Shown here piece by piece: positions 41,551 through 51,678 of a DNA stretch of 64,000 nt. Within the stretch, counting starts at the first letter, position 1; each line of letters opens with the position of its first letter. The notes below the pieces were generated by a model. The model did no database searches and was not told the DNA's origin. It saw nothing but the letters and a program-made list of their open reading frames with translations. Where the stretch lies: the NCBI GenBank assembly GCA_002811645.1, contig PDIP01000003.1:280358-344357 (forward strand). Reading direction: 5' to 3'. Made by a program: the position numbers and the translations under genes. This DNA is from Corallochytrium limacisporum (Eukaryota; Opisthokonta).

Positions 41551-43788
41551 ATGAGTAGCTCGACAGTCAACATTAAGGACTTCCGGCAGGAAGACTTCGA
41601 CTGCAAGAAATGGATCAACGCCACTCTAGCAACAGAGGAGGAAAACAAGGAACAATATGCGCATCGTGTTACATTGAGATTACAGATGCTTACAGCAGAA
41701 CTCAGCAGAGCCCTCGGAGACGCCACGAAATCATCGCGAAACATTGTGGCCCAATCAGCATCAGAAATTGAGAACATCGAACGGGAAACAAAGCAACTGC
41801 GGGAGGATGTTAGTACCTACCGAGCGGAATTGGTGCGAATCGAAGAGAACGCAGGAACGGTCATGTCATCGCTACTGGAACTAGATGAAAGGCGAACTCG
41901 GTTACAGGAAGCCTCTGATATACTTGGTCAAGTTCGCCGGTTTGACAGAACCGTTGAGTCAGCACGGTACATTTTAGACAGCGATGACCCGGATGTGAGT
42001 TCGCTTACTGTGGAAATTGAATCACTCAGTGATATTCTGAAGTCCTTGACTGATGTACTTGACTACGAAGAACGGAAGAAGACCCTTGAAGACATGGAAA
42101 ATAGTCTAGAGTCGTATCTCAGCACAAAATTGGCCGCAGCCTTTGGGAACCATGAGGCAGATAGTGCGAAGAAGTATGTTGCATTGTTCAAGAGGCTGGG
42201 CCGCCTGCCCAATCTCCATCAGTACTATTATGAGACATCCTTGAAGGCTTTTCTAGAGCTGTGGGAGATATCACAAGGCGTAGATGCAATCACCAACCTC
42301 AAAGAGGTTGATTCATTTCATGACAAGATGGACCAAGCATTGCGGAAGGAAGTGCCATGGATTCAAGCCGTATTTCCGGAGGACTGGAAGCCTGTTACGT
42401 CTGTTTTGATTCAGAAAGTACTTACGAATCGGGAACCATCGTACGAGAGCATTCTCCTTACGGCATTTGCCTCTGCGCCCAGTCCAGATGAAGTACTCAT
42501 TGCCAGCAGGGAGTCCCTAAAGAGCTTTGGTGCGAGTATCGCGAGCATCATTTATGGAAACGAGGAGTTTGAGGCTAACATTGAGGTCACGAGGAGCATT
42601 TACGGACCACTGCAAGACGTACGCCGAGCTTGGCCAGACCGTCTTCGCAAAACCCTGCGCCTCAAGGTAGTAGATCATGCTCGTCATATGATTGAGCAGT
42701 GCGAGCGACCGAGAGCACTTGCAGATCAGTTGAAGAGCAACACCGACCGAATGATGACTGCATTCAGGGAAACGCTCTCACAACATGAGAAGATGGCAGC
42801 CCCAGAATTGACCGTAAAGGTGCTCAATGCCATCGAGTCTGCACTAGAAGACTTCTGCCAGCTTGTTCGGAGGTGCCTAGATGGAAACATGGTCCACAAC
42901 CCAGAGATTGAGGCCCTCAACAAAGCTGCTGATCGAGAAATCATTTTGGAGAGTGCAATGTCTCGTAGTGTTCCCAATTTCATTGATCTATTGCAAGTAT
43001 CAGCTACTGTTGGGCAGATGATGTTTGATATGGAGGAACTATCTGAAGAGTTAGAAAAGGTGCAGATTGTGATGGGAGCTACAAGCAATAGCAAAGACTT
43101 TGAGACCGCAGTTGAGGCGCCACAGGTCAATTTTGAGGACCATGTCAAGATTATGAACGCATCCGTTGGGCGCTTAAATGATTCCGCGCACAAGGCGGCT
43201 CTGATTACCGTGGTCGGTCCCTTGGAAGCTTTGCTGGATTCCCTGCCAGCCCTCCCAGTATGGGCACAAGGAAACTCCTCCGGCGGCACTTCCATAGCTG
43301 GAGAATTGCCACGCCTCAATACATCGCCTCAAGAGTATGTGACTCTACTGTGCGAACACATTTTGAATTTGCCGCAGCATCTTGAGGGCATCATGAGCAT
43401 GGAGGAAGAAGAAGATGGAGGAGCGCACTTGGATCTCATGAAGTCGATGAATTCGGGCCATCTGAAGGAGCAGTCAGGATATTCCGACGTGGTGGACTTG
43501 GACGACCTGCCTGGTCTGTGGATTGTGGTCCTGTTGGATTCCATCATGGACAAATATTGTGAAGTGATCTTGCAGATCAACAAACTGACCGCGCGCGGCC
43601 GCTCACAACTCATAGAGGACATCTCCTATCTCGATCGCATCTTGTCCGGTCTTGACTTCAACCTGTCGCAGAATCTCTCCGTTATTCAGGAGTGCCTGCG
43701 CAATCCGAAGTCACCGGAAGTGCCTTCCGATGCATCGCAGGAGGTGAAGGATCTCGCCAAACAGATGCAACAGCGCATTGTTAGCTAA
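41551..43788 (+). CDS. COG7: Conserved oligomeric Golgi complex subunit 7
   Basis: A 745-residue protein (human COG7 770). COG7 belongs to lobe B of the COG tether, which directs retrograde vesicles within the Golgi. The diagnostic N-terminus FRQEDFDCKKWINATL matches the COG7 DDFDVKEWINA motif. A long coiled coil follows (about 45-130). RLGRLPNLHQYYYETSLKAFL matches the RMPQLLAYYY segment of the family. Near the C-terminus, LPRLNTSPQEYVTLLCEHILNLPQHLE and YCEVILQINKLTARGRSQLIEDISYL correspond to the human LPAFSLTPLEYI and YCDAILQI blocks. No membrane segments are present. The start is the ATG at 41551, in an A-rich context. Confidence 0.88.
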   Translation: MSSSTVNIKDFRQEDFDCKKWINATLATEEENKEQYAHRVTLRLQMLTAELSRALGDATKSSRNIVAQSASEIENIERETKQLREDVSTYRAELVRIEENAGTVMSSLLELDERRTRLQEASDILGQVRRFDRTVESARYILDSDDPDVSSLTVEIESLSDILKSLTDVLDYEERKKTLEDMENSLESYLSTKLAAAFGNHEADSAKKYVALFKRLGRLPNLHQYYYETSLKAFLELWEISQGVDAITNLKEVDSFHDKMDQALRKEVPWIQAVFPEDWKPVTSVLIQKVLTNREPSYESILLTAFASAPSPDEVLIASRESLKSFGASIASIIYGNEEFEANIEVTRSIYGPLQDVRRAWPDRLRKTLRLKVVDHARHMIEQCERPRALADQLKSNTDRMMTAFRETLSQHEKMAAPELTVKVLNAIESALEDFCQLVRRCLDGNMVHNPEIEALNKAADREIILESAMSRSVPNFIDLLQVSATVGQMMFDMEELSEELEKVQIVMGATSNSKDFETAVEAPQVNFEDHVKIMNASVGRLNDSAHKAALITVVGPLEALLDSLPALPVWAQGNSSGGTSIAGELPRLNTSPQEYVTLLCEHILNLPQHLEGIMSMEEEEDGGAHLDLMKSMNSGHLKEQSGYSDVVDLDDLPGLWIVVLLDSIMDKYCEVILQINKLTARGRSQLIEDISYLDRILSGLDFNLSQNLSVIQECLRNPKSPEVPSDASQEVKDLAKQMQQRIVS

Positions 43789-43872
43789 GACAAATAGAAC
43801 CCTTTCTGCACATTAGAGTGCTACAGTCGTGTGAGCTGCAGATCCTTGTGTGCAGGTGGAGGACGGGGAGAA

Positions 43873-43882
43873 CCCCCCCCCC
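43873..43882 (+). repeat. C10 homopolymer upstream of the SANT gene
   Basis: A pure C run between the COG7 stop and the SANT gene start. It is one of the recurrent upstream C/G tracts in this window. Confidence 0.85.
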
Positions 43883-44072
43883 TTTTCTCTCGACAGATTT
43901 TCGCGCCAACGGTTTGAAACAGGGAGACACCCGTCACCGAGCCGATCGCTGGATATATGTAAGGCTTACGATGAATAAGGTAGTCGAAACGCCAGTGAGG
44001 ATGGTCAGTGTAGGAATTGAATCTAAAGCCATGGAAATAGACAAATAAATTAGACGAATCCAGGTTGCAATC

Positions 44073-45077
44073 ATGGTCCGCACAAGAGCATGCCAGGTGA
44101 CTGGTGACGACTCAAAACAGCGAAAACTCAACAAGATCGAGAAAATTGAAGAGAGGCGCCAGAGAGCTAAGCCAGTCGAAGTCTTGGTTGAGCGAACGCA
44201 AAGGGGGAATGAACTATCTGACTATGAGCAACAGCGGTTAGCAAACATCCAGAAGAACAAAGAGCTCCTGGAAACGCTGGGAGTCGCGAGCAGCATCGCC
44301 TCTGTGGTGAAGGCGGAGGATACGGAAAACAAACCACCGGTTGCCAAGAGAGCACCCCGGCTCAGAGCTCCTCGACATACCAAGGTTCCCAGCAGACCAA
44401 AGCGCCTGACACGCAGAGCAAGAGCAGCAGCGTTGGCTAGAGGAGAGACCTTGGACGGCAGCCTCGGGACTGTCCCTGCTGAGGATTCGAAGCTGGAAGA
44501 AGGACTTGAGGACGATACCCCTGGCTTGCAGACCTGTGAAGAATATTTCAAAGACATCGAGCTCCAGAAGGAGCCTATCCGTGTCAAGGGCTACTATGAG
44601 GGGTGGATCAGTGAGGAAGTACAAAAGCAATTTGGGATCGGCAGCAGTTCCACAGAGTGTTGGGAAAGCCAGGGCGGTGGAAAGTTCTCTTTCAAGAACA
44701 TTGCGGGAGACGGGATCAAGATTAATATGCGCTCAAAACCTTCTGGTTGGTCATCCATCAAATTTGTTTCCTCAAAACTCCTGAAAAAGAACCCCAATGC
44801 TTATTTCTACCGCCACTGCGCACCTGGCGTGCAGCAGTGGAATGGCAATTGGAGTGACGAAGAGGTCGATCTGTTCTGTACCACCGCACGGAAGTATGGG
44901 GCTGGAGACAAGTGGGGACTCTTTGCCACGCATATCCCCCATCGTGTGGGCTACCAGTGCGCAAACTTTTATCGGCAGGTGATTCTGCCTAGTGGGCTGA
45001 TTTTTGATCCCACATACAACCTTAACGGTCGCGGAGAGGCTGTTTATGTCGGTCGTAATCAGAAGGTAAAGGAGTAA
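44073..45077 (+). CDS. SANT/Myb-like domain nuclear protein
   Basis: A 334-residue protein. The N-terminal third is basic with a charged coiled-coil-like stretch (KIEKIEERRQRAKP) and an Arg/Pro-rich segment (about 85-125) that could be a nuclear localisation signal. The C-terminal half is a compact conserved-looking unit: YYEGWISEEVQKQFGI, then KNPNAYFYRHCAPG, then a SANT/Myb helix set QWNGNWSDEEVDLFCTTARK with three spaced Trp/hydrophobic positions, ending HRVGYQCANFYRQVI. SANT domains bind DNA or histone tails. The exact subfamily is not recognised. The first ATG in frame is at 44073. Its stop is about 110 bases from the anoctamin-like remnant on the other strand. Confidence 0.7.
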   Translation: MVRTRACQVTGDDSKQRKLNKIEKIEERRQRAKPVEVLVERTQRGNELSDYEQQRLANIQKNKELLETLGVASSIASVVKAEDTENKPPVAKRAPRLRAPRHTKVPSRPKRLTRRARAAALARGETLDGSLGTVPAEDSKLEEGLEDDTPGLQTCEEYFKDIELQKEPIRVKGYYEGWISEEVQKQFGIGSSSTECWESQGGGKFSFKNIAGDGIKINMRSKPSGWSSIKFVSSKLLKKNPNAYFYRHCAPGVQQWNGNWSDEEVDLFCTTARKYGAGDKWGLFATHIPHRVGYQCANFYRQVILPSGLIFDPTYNLNGRGEAVYVGRNQKVKE

Positions 45078-45186
45078 AGGAGGAATCTGAGACACCCATA
45101 TGCAAGTAATCAACAATCGTCGTATCAGCTAAACACATAGTCTTATGGTTCTTTAACTTCCTGAGGAAACATTTCTCACCTCTACC

Positions 45187-45668
45187 TCATGTTCGGGTGA
45201 GACAAATGCTTGCTACCTTTGGCGGCCATGCCTTCAACACATTATCGTCCCCTTCTTCTGCCTGCTGTGCTCTGTCATCGGTGTCGGAGGTCTTGCTTTC
45301 GCTCTTTCCATCATCAAAGTAGCCGGGCAGGTAGCGAGGTCCGGCTTTACGCATGTGTAAGACCTTGGCCGCAGCTGAGGAAGTGTGGAAAGCGCGGGGA
45401 GCGAGATCCTTGCCGCCTTCGCGGAGCATTTCAACGATGGCATCGTTTTGAGCTTCCCTGGCTGATGAAGCAGGTACTTTGGGATGATGCAGATGTGCTC
45501 AAAGATGATAAAGATCCAGAAACGCGCAGTTTCAACGTGTGTTTCTGCAGTTTTGTCGGCAAACCGTGAACTTAAGGCCAGAACGACCCCATTGGTAAAC
45601 ATGGACATATAGGTGATCGTATGCAAGATGATAAGCGGGCTACCAATGCCGGCGATACAGAGAGGAAC
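45187..45668 (-). pseudogene. Anoctamin (TMEM16) C-terminal exon remnant
   Basis: A reading frame starting after a good 3' splice site (branch-point-like CTAAC at 45681-45677, CAG ending at 45669) encodes PLCIAGIGSPLIILHTITY, then MFTNGVVLALSSRF, then ARFWIFIIFEHICIIPKYLL. This order matches the end of anoctamins: the 'P..A.DIG.W' loop, 'TNA.VIAFTSD', then the last membrane helix 'FEH...KYLL'. The frame then shifts by two bases, near 45475. The following frame, VPASSAREAQNDAIVEML to the stop at 45187, matches the cytosolic tail after IPDVP. No upstream anoctamin exons exist in the roughly 760 bases before the proteasome gene. Hence this is most likely a truncated, frameshifted fragment; an assembly error is possible. 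Confidence 0.55.
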
Positions 45669-46457
45669 CTGTGTGCGTTAGTCCCCCCTCCCTCGCGCAG
45701 AGGGGCGGGGTTGGACTGGACTGCCTTTGAATTTAATGAAGTTTTAGGGAGTTCAGTTAAAATACTCTCTCGTTTTGCACATACGTGCTGTGGTATCTTC
45801 GAAAAATCACCAGGTGACCCAGTGGAGCGCAAGGGGAACAAGTTGGTGAAGGACACTCATTGTACGCGAACTCTAAAGCTTTCCCCCCAACACAGCGCGG
45901 TCAAGGAAAAGAGAGACAGGCCTGCATTGGAAAGGGAAAACAATGACAGCGCCGGTGCTTTCTCGCAGTTCAAATCAATAGCGCCAATCCGGCCTGAGGG
46001 AACAACAAATGGGGCACCCAAACCCCCCCCCCCGGGCGGCAAATGAGGGAGACGGCCAGCCAAAGAAAAAAGCCATACAAAAGCCATACAATGTGTGCCT
46101 CACTGCGTTCGGGCGCGGGACTACGGCGCAGCAAGGAACAGAATCGTTCTGGAGAGGGGAACTGCGTGCTGTGATGTGGCAGAGGAGCCCTGCAAGGAGG
46201 ACGGAGACGGTATCGAACAATCGCATTGGGATGGAAAGACTTTGCCTGCCGTTGGTCTCTTTCGGGGTTGCAAAGACTGGTGAAAATGACAGTGGTGCGC
46301 AGTAGAAACCAACATAAGCGGATCAGGAAAGCTACTTACAAAATAATACGGGGTAATGTAACGGTGGCGAGGTGGAAAAGTGATCAAGTATCACGGGTGA
46401 TATTCAACGAGAGACTGAACAGGCAATTTAGGTTTGAAATACTTCACCACTATCACA
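45669..46457. promoter_or_regulatory. Proteasome beta-3 upstream region with C11 run
   Basis: About 790 bases between the anoctamin-like fragment and the PSMB3 start. It includes a C/G-rich patch at about 45682-45710 and a C11 run at 46023-46033. Frames here are low complexity; no further anoctamin-like segment is visible. Confidence 0.5.
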
Positions 46458-47072
46458 ATGAGTATTATGCAATATAATGGTGCCGCCATTGTCGCAATGG
46501 TTGGTAAGGACTGTGTGGCGATTGCCGCAGATCGTCGCCTGGGTCAGCAGGCGATGACTGTCAGCTGTGATTTCAAGAAGATTTTCCAGATGGGTGACCG
46601 CCTATTCATTGGTTTAGCTGGATTGGCCACCGACGTGCAGACTGTAGCAAGCCGCTTGGAATTCCGCACAAACATGTTCCGTCTTCGGGAGGAGCGCGAT
46701 ATTAAGCCCAAGACTTTCATGAACATGGTAGCCAACATGCTCTACGAACGCCGCTTCGGACCGTATTTCATTGAGCCTGTTTTTGCTGGACTAGACCCGA
46801 AGGAGGGACCCTTCATTGCCAGCTGTGATCTGATTGGATGCCCCATGGTCACTGATAGCTTTGTTGTATGTGGAACAGCAGATGAACAGCTGTACGGTAT
46901 GTGCGAAAGTCTATGGGAGCCCGACATGGAGCCCGATCAGCTCTTCGAATGCATTTCTCAAGCTTTATTGAACGCTGTTGACCGCGATGCGCTTGCCGGT
47001 TGGGGTGCTGTCGTGCATGTTATTACCAAGGACGAAGTTATCACAAAGACACTCAAGGGACGTATGGACTAA
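46458..47072 (+). CDS. PSMB3: 20S proteasome subunit beta-3
   Basis: A 204-residue protein (human 205). Beta-3 is a non-catalytic subunit of the 20S core. The start is placed at the ATG at 46458 giving [14 protein letters not shown], which aligns with human MSIMSYNGGAVMAM; the longer frame begins with TTG at 46434. Conserved blocks are [78 protein letters not shown] and [15 protein letters not shown]. There is no processed propeptide, as expected. An AATAAA polyadenylation signal lies at 47106-47111, 34 bases after the stop. Confidence 0.97.
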   Translation: MSIMQYNGAAIVAMVGKDCVAIAADRRLGQQAMTVSCDFKKIFQMGDRLFIGLAGLATDVQTVASRLEFRTNMFRLREERDIKPKTFMNMVANMLYERRFGPYFIEPVFAGLDPKEGPFIASCDLIGCPMVTDSFVVCGTADEQLYGMCESLWEPDMEPDQLFECISQALLNAVDRDALAGWGAVVHVITKDEVITKTLKGRMD

Positions 47073-47190
47073 ACCGTAAAACGGTTAGCACTAAATGGCC
47101 AATTGAATAAAGGTGCCCAACGGGCATATATAGATGATATGTAATCATAAACGATGTCTTTCCCTTCTGTAATTTTCGCCACGTAGAATA

Positions 47191-47619
47191 TCACAAGCCT
47201 CCAAACAAGACTGCGCCGAAGATCGTGAAGGTAAACAACAGGAACGATGGTGCCGCGAAGAAGCCAAATATATACCAGTAGTCTTGGTAGGCAAATGACT
47301 CTAGAGTCAAGAGGGAGAGAGCAATCGCTGCACCAGAGTGCAGCAGGATTTCTACGACTCCGAGAACCTTTGAGAACATTGTGTACCCAAACATGAACGC
47401 CAAAGTCTGTGCAGACACCATGGACAGTGCTATTGCGACTGCCGTCTTCAATTCTGCTTCAGCGCTGTCAAGCTGACTCGATGTGGGGTTCGACGGAAGT
47501 CCGGCGTCCAAGTTCGGTTGGTTTTCCCATATTAGATTGATTAAGAGCACAATATGTGCAACGTGCGCTAGAAAGCGCGTCGGAATTGCAGTGTCTCCCT
47601 TCGTGGGCTCTGTTTCCGT
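47191..47619 (-). CDS. TMEM107: TMEM107 (ciliary transition-zone protein), non-ATG start
   Basis: A four-helix protein homologous to TMEM107, a MKS-module component of the ciliary transition zone. Matches to the human protein: IPTRFLAHVAHIVLLINLIW against VPSRFLTLLAHLVVVITLFW, the SQLDSAEAELKTAVAIALS region, and the diagnostic ESFAYQDYWYIFGFFAAPSF against ERWECTTYWYIFVFCSALPA. The homologous frame has no ATG between the in-frame stop at 47625-47623 and the first helix. The first near-cognate codon is ACG at 47619, in a strong context (A at -3, G at +4). It would give 142 residues against 140 in human. An overlapping ATG at 47627 is out of frame. A short upstream exon or a one-base sequence error are the alternatives. 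Divergent from CPSF73. Confidence 0.85.
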   Translation of the reverse strand, partial: TETEPTKGDTAIPTRFLAHVAHIVLLINLIWENQPNLDAGLPSNPTSSQLDSAEAELKTAVAIALSMVSAQTLAFMFGYTMFSKVLGVVEILLHSGAAIALSLLTLESFAYQDYWYIFGFFAAPSFLLFTFTIFGAVLFGGL

Positions 47620-48227
47620 AGTTCATTCGATGGAGGCGCTGCGGATCTTTATCACTCTACAGGCATTCTTTTCGTTCCCTCTTGTTCGGCAGATACAGCG
47701 ATCTGTCAGATACACGATCTGTTAAATTTTGAATGCTCATTTAGCCTTTACGCACCTGTACAGAACACATCTTCAACGGCTATCTCATGTGGGCACAAGC
47801 TTAAGTTCAGATCAGGGGCTTAGGTCCCCGCCCGAACGAGTTCCCAAAAAGCGGGTCATCAGGGCACCGTGACATAGCGACGGGGACGTTCAACATATAG
47901 TAAATGTATCGAAAAAAAATAAAAACATATACGGGATTTTTTATTCAGCTGTGGCTGTGACCCCTCGCGCGAAGTGTGGGGTCCTTTGCGTGCGCTTGGC
48001 ACGCAAACGGCGAGGCGCAGGTACGGTGTCGGCAACTGACAGTGTGGCTAGTTGAAGTGATGATTGCCTCTTCCATAAATGTTTCGGGATGTCCAAGTCT
48101 GCCATTATTGTTCACAGTATGATCTTAATTTTTGGTAATTCTCTGCTAGAGAAACTGATGAAATGTGATCTGTCACATGAAACCACATAACACGTTCTGA
48201 ATTAGACAAACGGACACATTCCAAAAC
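47620..48227. promoter_or_regulatory. Divergent promoter region (TMEM107 / CPSF73)
   Basis: Roughly 600 bases between outward-pointing genes. AT-rich with an A-rich stretch at about 47911-47930; no C or G run of ten. No coding frame is supported. Confidence 0.5.
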
Positions 48228-50366
48228 ATGGTAGCCGCAGCCAACGATCCCGCTGTTGAAGAGGATGTTAATGCTGAATTCTCTGTGGGGGATCAGATGA
48301 TCTTTACCCCACTGGGCTCGGGTCAGGAAGTAGGTCGGTCATGTCACATCCTCAGCTTCAAAGGGAAAACAATTATGCTGGACTGTGGCATCCACCCGGG
48401 CATGAACGGTATTGCTGCCATGCCTTATTTTGACGAAGTCGATCCAGCCAAGGTTGACCTTGTCCTTATTACACATTTTCATTTGGATCACATGGCCAGC
48501 CTACCGTACTTTATGGAAAAGACTACTTTTAAGGGCCGGGTATTTATGACTCATCCCACCAAGGCCATCTACAAATGGCTCTTGGCTGATTACGTCCGGG
48601 TCTCTAATATTAGTGCTGAAAACCAACTGTACACAGAGAAAGACTTGGATCGGTCACTGGAGCGGATAGAAGCCATCAATTTCCACGAAGAGGTAGAAGC
48701 AGCTGGGGTGCGCTTTTGTGCCTTCAATGCGGGACATGTCTTGGGAGCTGCCATGTTCATGATTGAGATTGCCGGTGTTAAAATCCTCTACACTGGTGAT
48801 TACAGTCGAGAGGAAGATCGGCATTTGATGGCGGCAGAGATTCCCACGGGCAAGCCAGACGTTCTGATTGTCGAGGCTACATATGGTGTGCAGATCCATG
48901 AACCTCGTCTCGATCGGGAACATCGTTTTACTGGCACCGTCCATGACATCATCCAACGCGGCGGTAGATGTTTGATGCCTGTCTTTGCTCTCGGTCGTGC
49001 ACAAGAGCTGCTACTCATCTTGGATGAGTACTGGGAGCAGCATCCAGAACTGCAGAATGTACCCATTTACTATGCATCTGCACTAGCAAAGAAGTGTATG
49101 GCTGTGTACCAGACCTATATCAATATGATGAATGCCCGAATCCGTCGACAATTTGCTACATCCAACCCCTTCATCTTTAAGCACATTTCAAGTCTCAGAG
49201 GTATGGACAGCTTTGACGATGTGGGCCCGGCGGTGGTTATGGCATCTCCGGGAATGTTGCAAAGCGGTATGAGCAGAGACCTCTTCGAAATGTGGTGTTC
49301 TGATCGAAACAATGGTGTCATCGTCGCAGGTTACGCTGTGGAGGGAACGCTGGCGAAGCACATCATGACACAACCGCCCGAGATTGTGTCTCTGCTCGGT
49401 AACAAGCTGCCGCTGCGCATGTCAGTCACCACTGTGTCATTCAGTGCACACGCAGATTTCCCGCAGACCAGCCAGTTCATTGAGGAATTGCTACCCAATC
49501 ATGTCATTCTTGTCCACGGTGAGCAGAATGAGATGCGTCGATTGAAACAGGCTCTGGTGCGCAAGTATGACGAGCGTACTGATGTCAAAATGGCCGTGTA
49601 CAATCCAAAAAACACGGATGCTGTCAAGCTGTATTTCCGCGGTGAAAAATTGGCCAAAGCAATCGGTAGGATCGCTGAAACTGCACCGAAGCATGGACAA
49701 CACTTGTCCGGCCTGCTGGTGAACCAGGGATTCAACTACCGTCTCATGGAGCCTTCGGATCTGCGCGAATTTTCAGATTTCACTACCTCCGAGATCTACC
49801 AAAGACTCGCTATTCCGTGCAAGGCACAATTCCAGCTCATTACCGACTACCTGGAAACTATGTATGGCAATGTGGAGCAAATAGGGAAGGAACATTTACA
49901 GGTGTTTGGCATACTAGACATTGCCCGCAACAGTGATGACAGTGTCAAGCTCGAGTGGGTTTCCAATGCGGTTAATGACATGATTGCGGACTCCGTAGCC
50001 GCGGTGATTCTTCAGCTTGAGTCCCATCCATCAATGGTAAAGCTAGTGCACCAACCATGTCAACATCATCATCACGTTGAAACTAAGGAACCCTTGAAGA
50101 AGAAAGCGAAAAAGGAGACAGCTTCGTCATCTTTGGAACCCGCGATGAAGGCGAAGATCCTGAGTGTGTTGGAAAGCAAATACGGTGCCATTCACCGTAA
50201 GAAGAAGGGTAAGTCTGAGACCCTTACCCTTGAGATTGACGACATGAGTGCAACTATCGACGGCTCCACACTCGAAGTCACGGATGGCAACAACGATCCT
50301 TTTGAGAAGGCAATCAAGCAGACCATCTTGGAGACCAAAAAATTCTTGGCAGATGCTAGAGTGTAG
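48228..50366 (+). CDS. CPSF3: CPSF73, the mRNA 3'-end endonuclease
   Basis: A 712-residue metallo-beta-lactamase/beta-CASP nuclease (human 684). CPSF73 cuts pre-mRNA before polyadenylation and also histone pre-mRNA. The zinc motif THFHLDH has His83, His85, Asp87 and His88. [16 protein letters not shown] and [14 protein letters not shown] supply further metal ligands. The beta-CASP motifs are visible as [33 protein letters not shown] and the [11 protein letters not shown] histidine. The C-terminal CPSF73-100 domain (about 480-712) follows, interrupted by a Lys/Glu-rich linker (about 615-640). The start is the ATG at 48228. The gene is intact with all catalytic residues. Confidence 0.96.
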   Translation: MVAAANDPAVEEDVNAEFSVGDQMIFTPLGSGQEVGRSCHILSFKGKTIMLDCGIHPGMNGIAAMPYFDEVDPAKVDLVLITHFHLDHMASLPYFMEKTTFKGRVFMTHPTKAIYKWLLADYVRVSNISAENQLYTEKDLDRSLERIEAINFHEEVEAAGVRFCAFNAGHVLGAAMFMIEIAGVKILYTGDYSREEDRHLMAAEIPTGKPDVLIVEATYGVQIHEPRLDREHRFTGTVHDIIQRGGRCLMPVFALGRAQELLLILDEYWEQHPELQNVPIYYASALAKKCMAVYQTYINMMNARIRRQFATSNPFIFKHISSLRGMDSFDDVGPAVVMASPGMLQSGMSRDLFEMWCSDRNNGVIVAGYAVEGTLAKHIMTQPPEIVSLLGNKLPLRMSVTTVSFSAHADFPQTSQFIEELLPNHVILVHGEQNEMRRLKQALVRKYDERTDVKMAVYNPKNTDAVKLYFRGEKLAKAIGRIAETAPKHGQHLSGLLVNQGFNYRLMEPSDLREFSDFTTSEIYQRLAIPCKAQFQLITDYLETMYGNVEQIGKEHLQVFGILDIARNSDDSVKLEWVSNAVNDMIADSVAAVILQLESHPSMVKLVHQPCQHHHHVETKEPLKKKAKKETASSSLEPAMKAKILSVLESKYGAIHRKKKGKSETLTLEIDDMSATIDGSTLEVTDGNNDPFEKAIKQTILETKKFLADARV

Positions 50367-50481
50367 TAGAAAAGATGTCTTTTAAACCAATTAGCTACTT
50401 GTATTTAAAACAGTAATAATACTAGAACAATCACAGGAAAAAATGATGTTAGTAAGAGGTCAATCCAACGTCTCCCACTGT

Positions 50482-51678
50482 CTACTTCATCGCTTGAACA
50501 CGTTCCTTAGCGACATTTGAGAGGCAGTTGTACACAAAGTTCCGGACCATCTTTTCCAGGTGGTATGGTCCACGGTTAAAGTCGGGACCGCCAACGTTCT
50601 GCACGTCCATTTCTTGAGCCCCGTTGGCCTTCTGCCAAAAGCACAGCAGAGTACCATGGTCAGGCTGCAACGTAATACCCACGCGGCGACGAATACCTTC
50701 CATAGCATCTCCGGTTTCCTCTTCATTGATGAAGCCATACATCTCGTCGCCGATGTCGGAAAGGACGGAGGAACACGCAGATGCCATCTTTGCTGCGGCA
50801 GGCAGGGATAGGTCCTGCACCAAAGCCACAAAGGTTGTATGGCTCGGCAAAAGGAGCTCCAGCGTCTCTGGCTGTAGCTTTGGAATCCAGGAACTATAGT
50901 TCGGATACAAGAGACCAGCAGGGTCATCAATCAGATGTTGAGTCTCTATGCGTCCCAGTCGCTTGCCTACTCCAGAGGTAATAACCACACTATGCGCTCC
51001 GACTGGTCGCTGTTCAGACGATCTGACAGCTCTGATCGGACCCCCGTCTTCCAGGCTCTGCCAATTCCAGTGCATGCCATGAGGTAGCACCTTCCAGTCA
51101 TGTGGGACAGCACCAAATACTCCTTCCCAGCGCTCAGGGTAGCGCCGCTTAAATTTTTGTCGTGATCTACGACCTCCACCTCCAGTCCATCCAGTCATAC
51201 TATCCTTCTGTAATCCGCTCAGGTTAATCTGTCCCGAAGTCGGTCTGATCCCGTTCACGGTGCCGTCTGGTGCGCTAACATCGATCAAAATGTTCTCGAT
51301 TTTCATAGCTGGATTGCGCGCCCGCACGCTCTGCAAATATTCTCCTAAGACTTCGACAAAGTGACCCGCACCGTCCTTGTCCGACATGTCCACAAGGACA
51401 TAGTTCACGTAGTTACAATTTGTTATGGACGATGCTAAAACTGCGGACCGTCCATCCGCTGTCAACAGGGCTCCACTCTTAATCACATCTGTAACTTTCG
51501 CAGTGGGTGCCGAAGGCTTAGACACCGACCTTGTAGTCCCAGTACCGTCCCGACCCTCGACCATGGTACCTGGGTAGTGGCTGCCGGCCACATAGCGCTT
51601 CTGCACTGCATTCCATATCTGACGTTGGGTCTGCGGCGGTCTTATGCGCAGCAGAGCAGCTGCGTACACGGTTAACAT
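50482..51678 (-). CDS. Unidentified protein, likely mitochondrial
   Basis: A 398-residue protein from the ATG at 51678. The first 30 residues are basic, lack acids and can form an amphipathic helix (MLTVYAAALLRIRPPQTQR), a strong mitochondrial presequence. The rest is a soluble alpha/beta protein with strands such as NYVNYVLVDMSD, KIENILIDVSAPDG, SVVITSGVGKRLG and THTTFVALVQDL-like segments, a Gly/Arg-rich loop (TGGGGRRSRQKFKRRY, about 177-192) and a helical C-terminus (HLEKMVRNFVYNCLSNVA). The open frame is long and not low-complexity, so it is a real gene, but I do not recognise the family. The basic loop could contact RNA or a ribosome; that is only a guess. Confidence 0.7.
   Translation of the reverse strand: MLTVYAAALLRIRPPQTQRQIWNAVQKRYVAGSHYPGTMVEGRDGTGTTRSVSKPSAPTAKVTDVIKSGALLTADGRSAVLASSITNCNYVNYVLVDMSDKDGAGHFVEVLGEYLQSVRARNPAMKIENILIDVSAPDGTVNGIRPTSGQINLSGLQKDSMTGWTGGGGRRSRQKFKRRYPERWEGVFGAVPHDWKVLPHGMHWNWQSLEDGGPIRAVRSSEQRPVGAHSVVITSGVGKRLGRIETQHLIDDPAGLLYPNYSSWIPKLQPETLELLLPSHTTFVALVQDLSLPAAAKMASACSSVLSDIGDEMYGFINEEETGDAMEGIRRRVGITLQPDHGTLLCFWQKANGAQEMDVQNVGGPDFNRGPYHLEKMVRNFVYNCLSNVAKERVQAMK

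Noticed and set aside
45450-45475. A 16- or 20-base intron to mend the anoctamin frameshift
   Set aside because: A 20-base removal restores frame, but introns that small are not expected outside a few odd lineages and no other gene here shows them.
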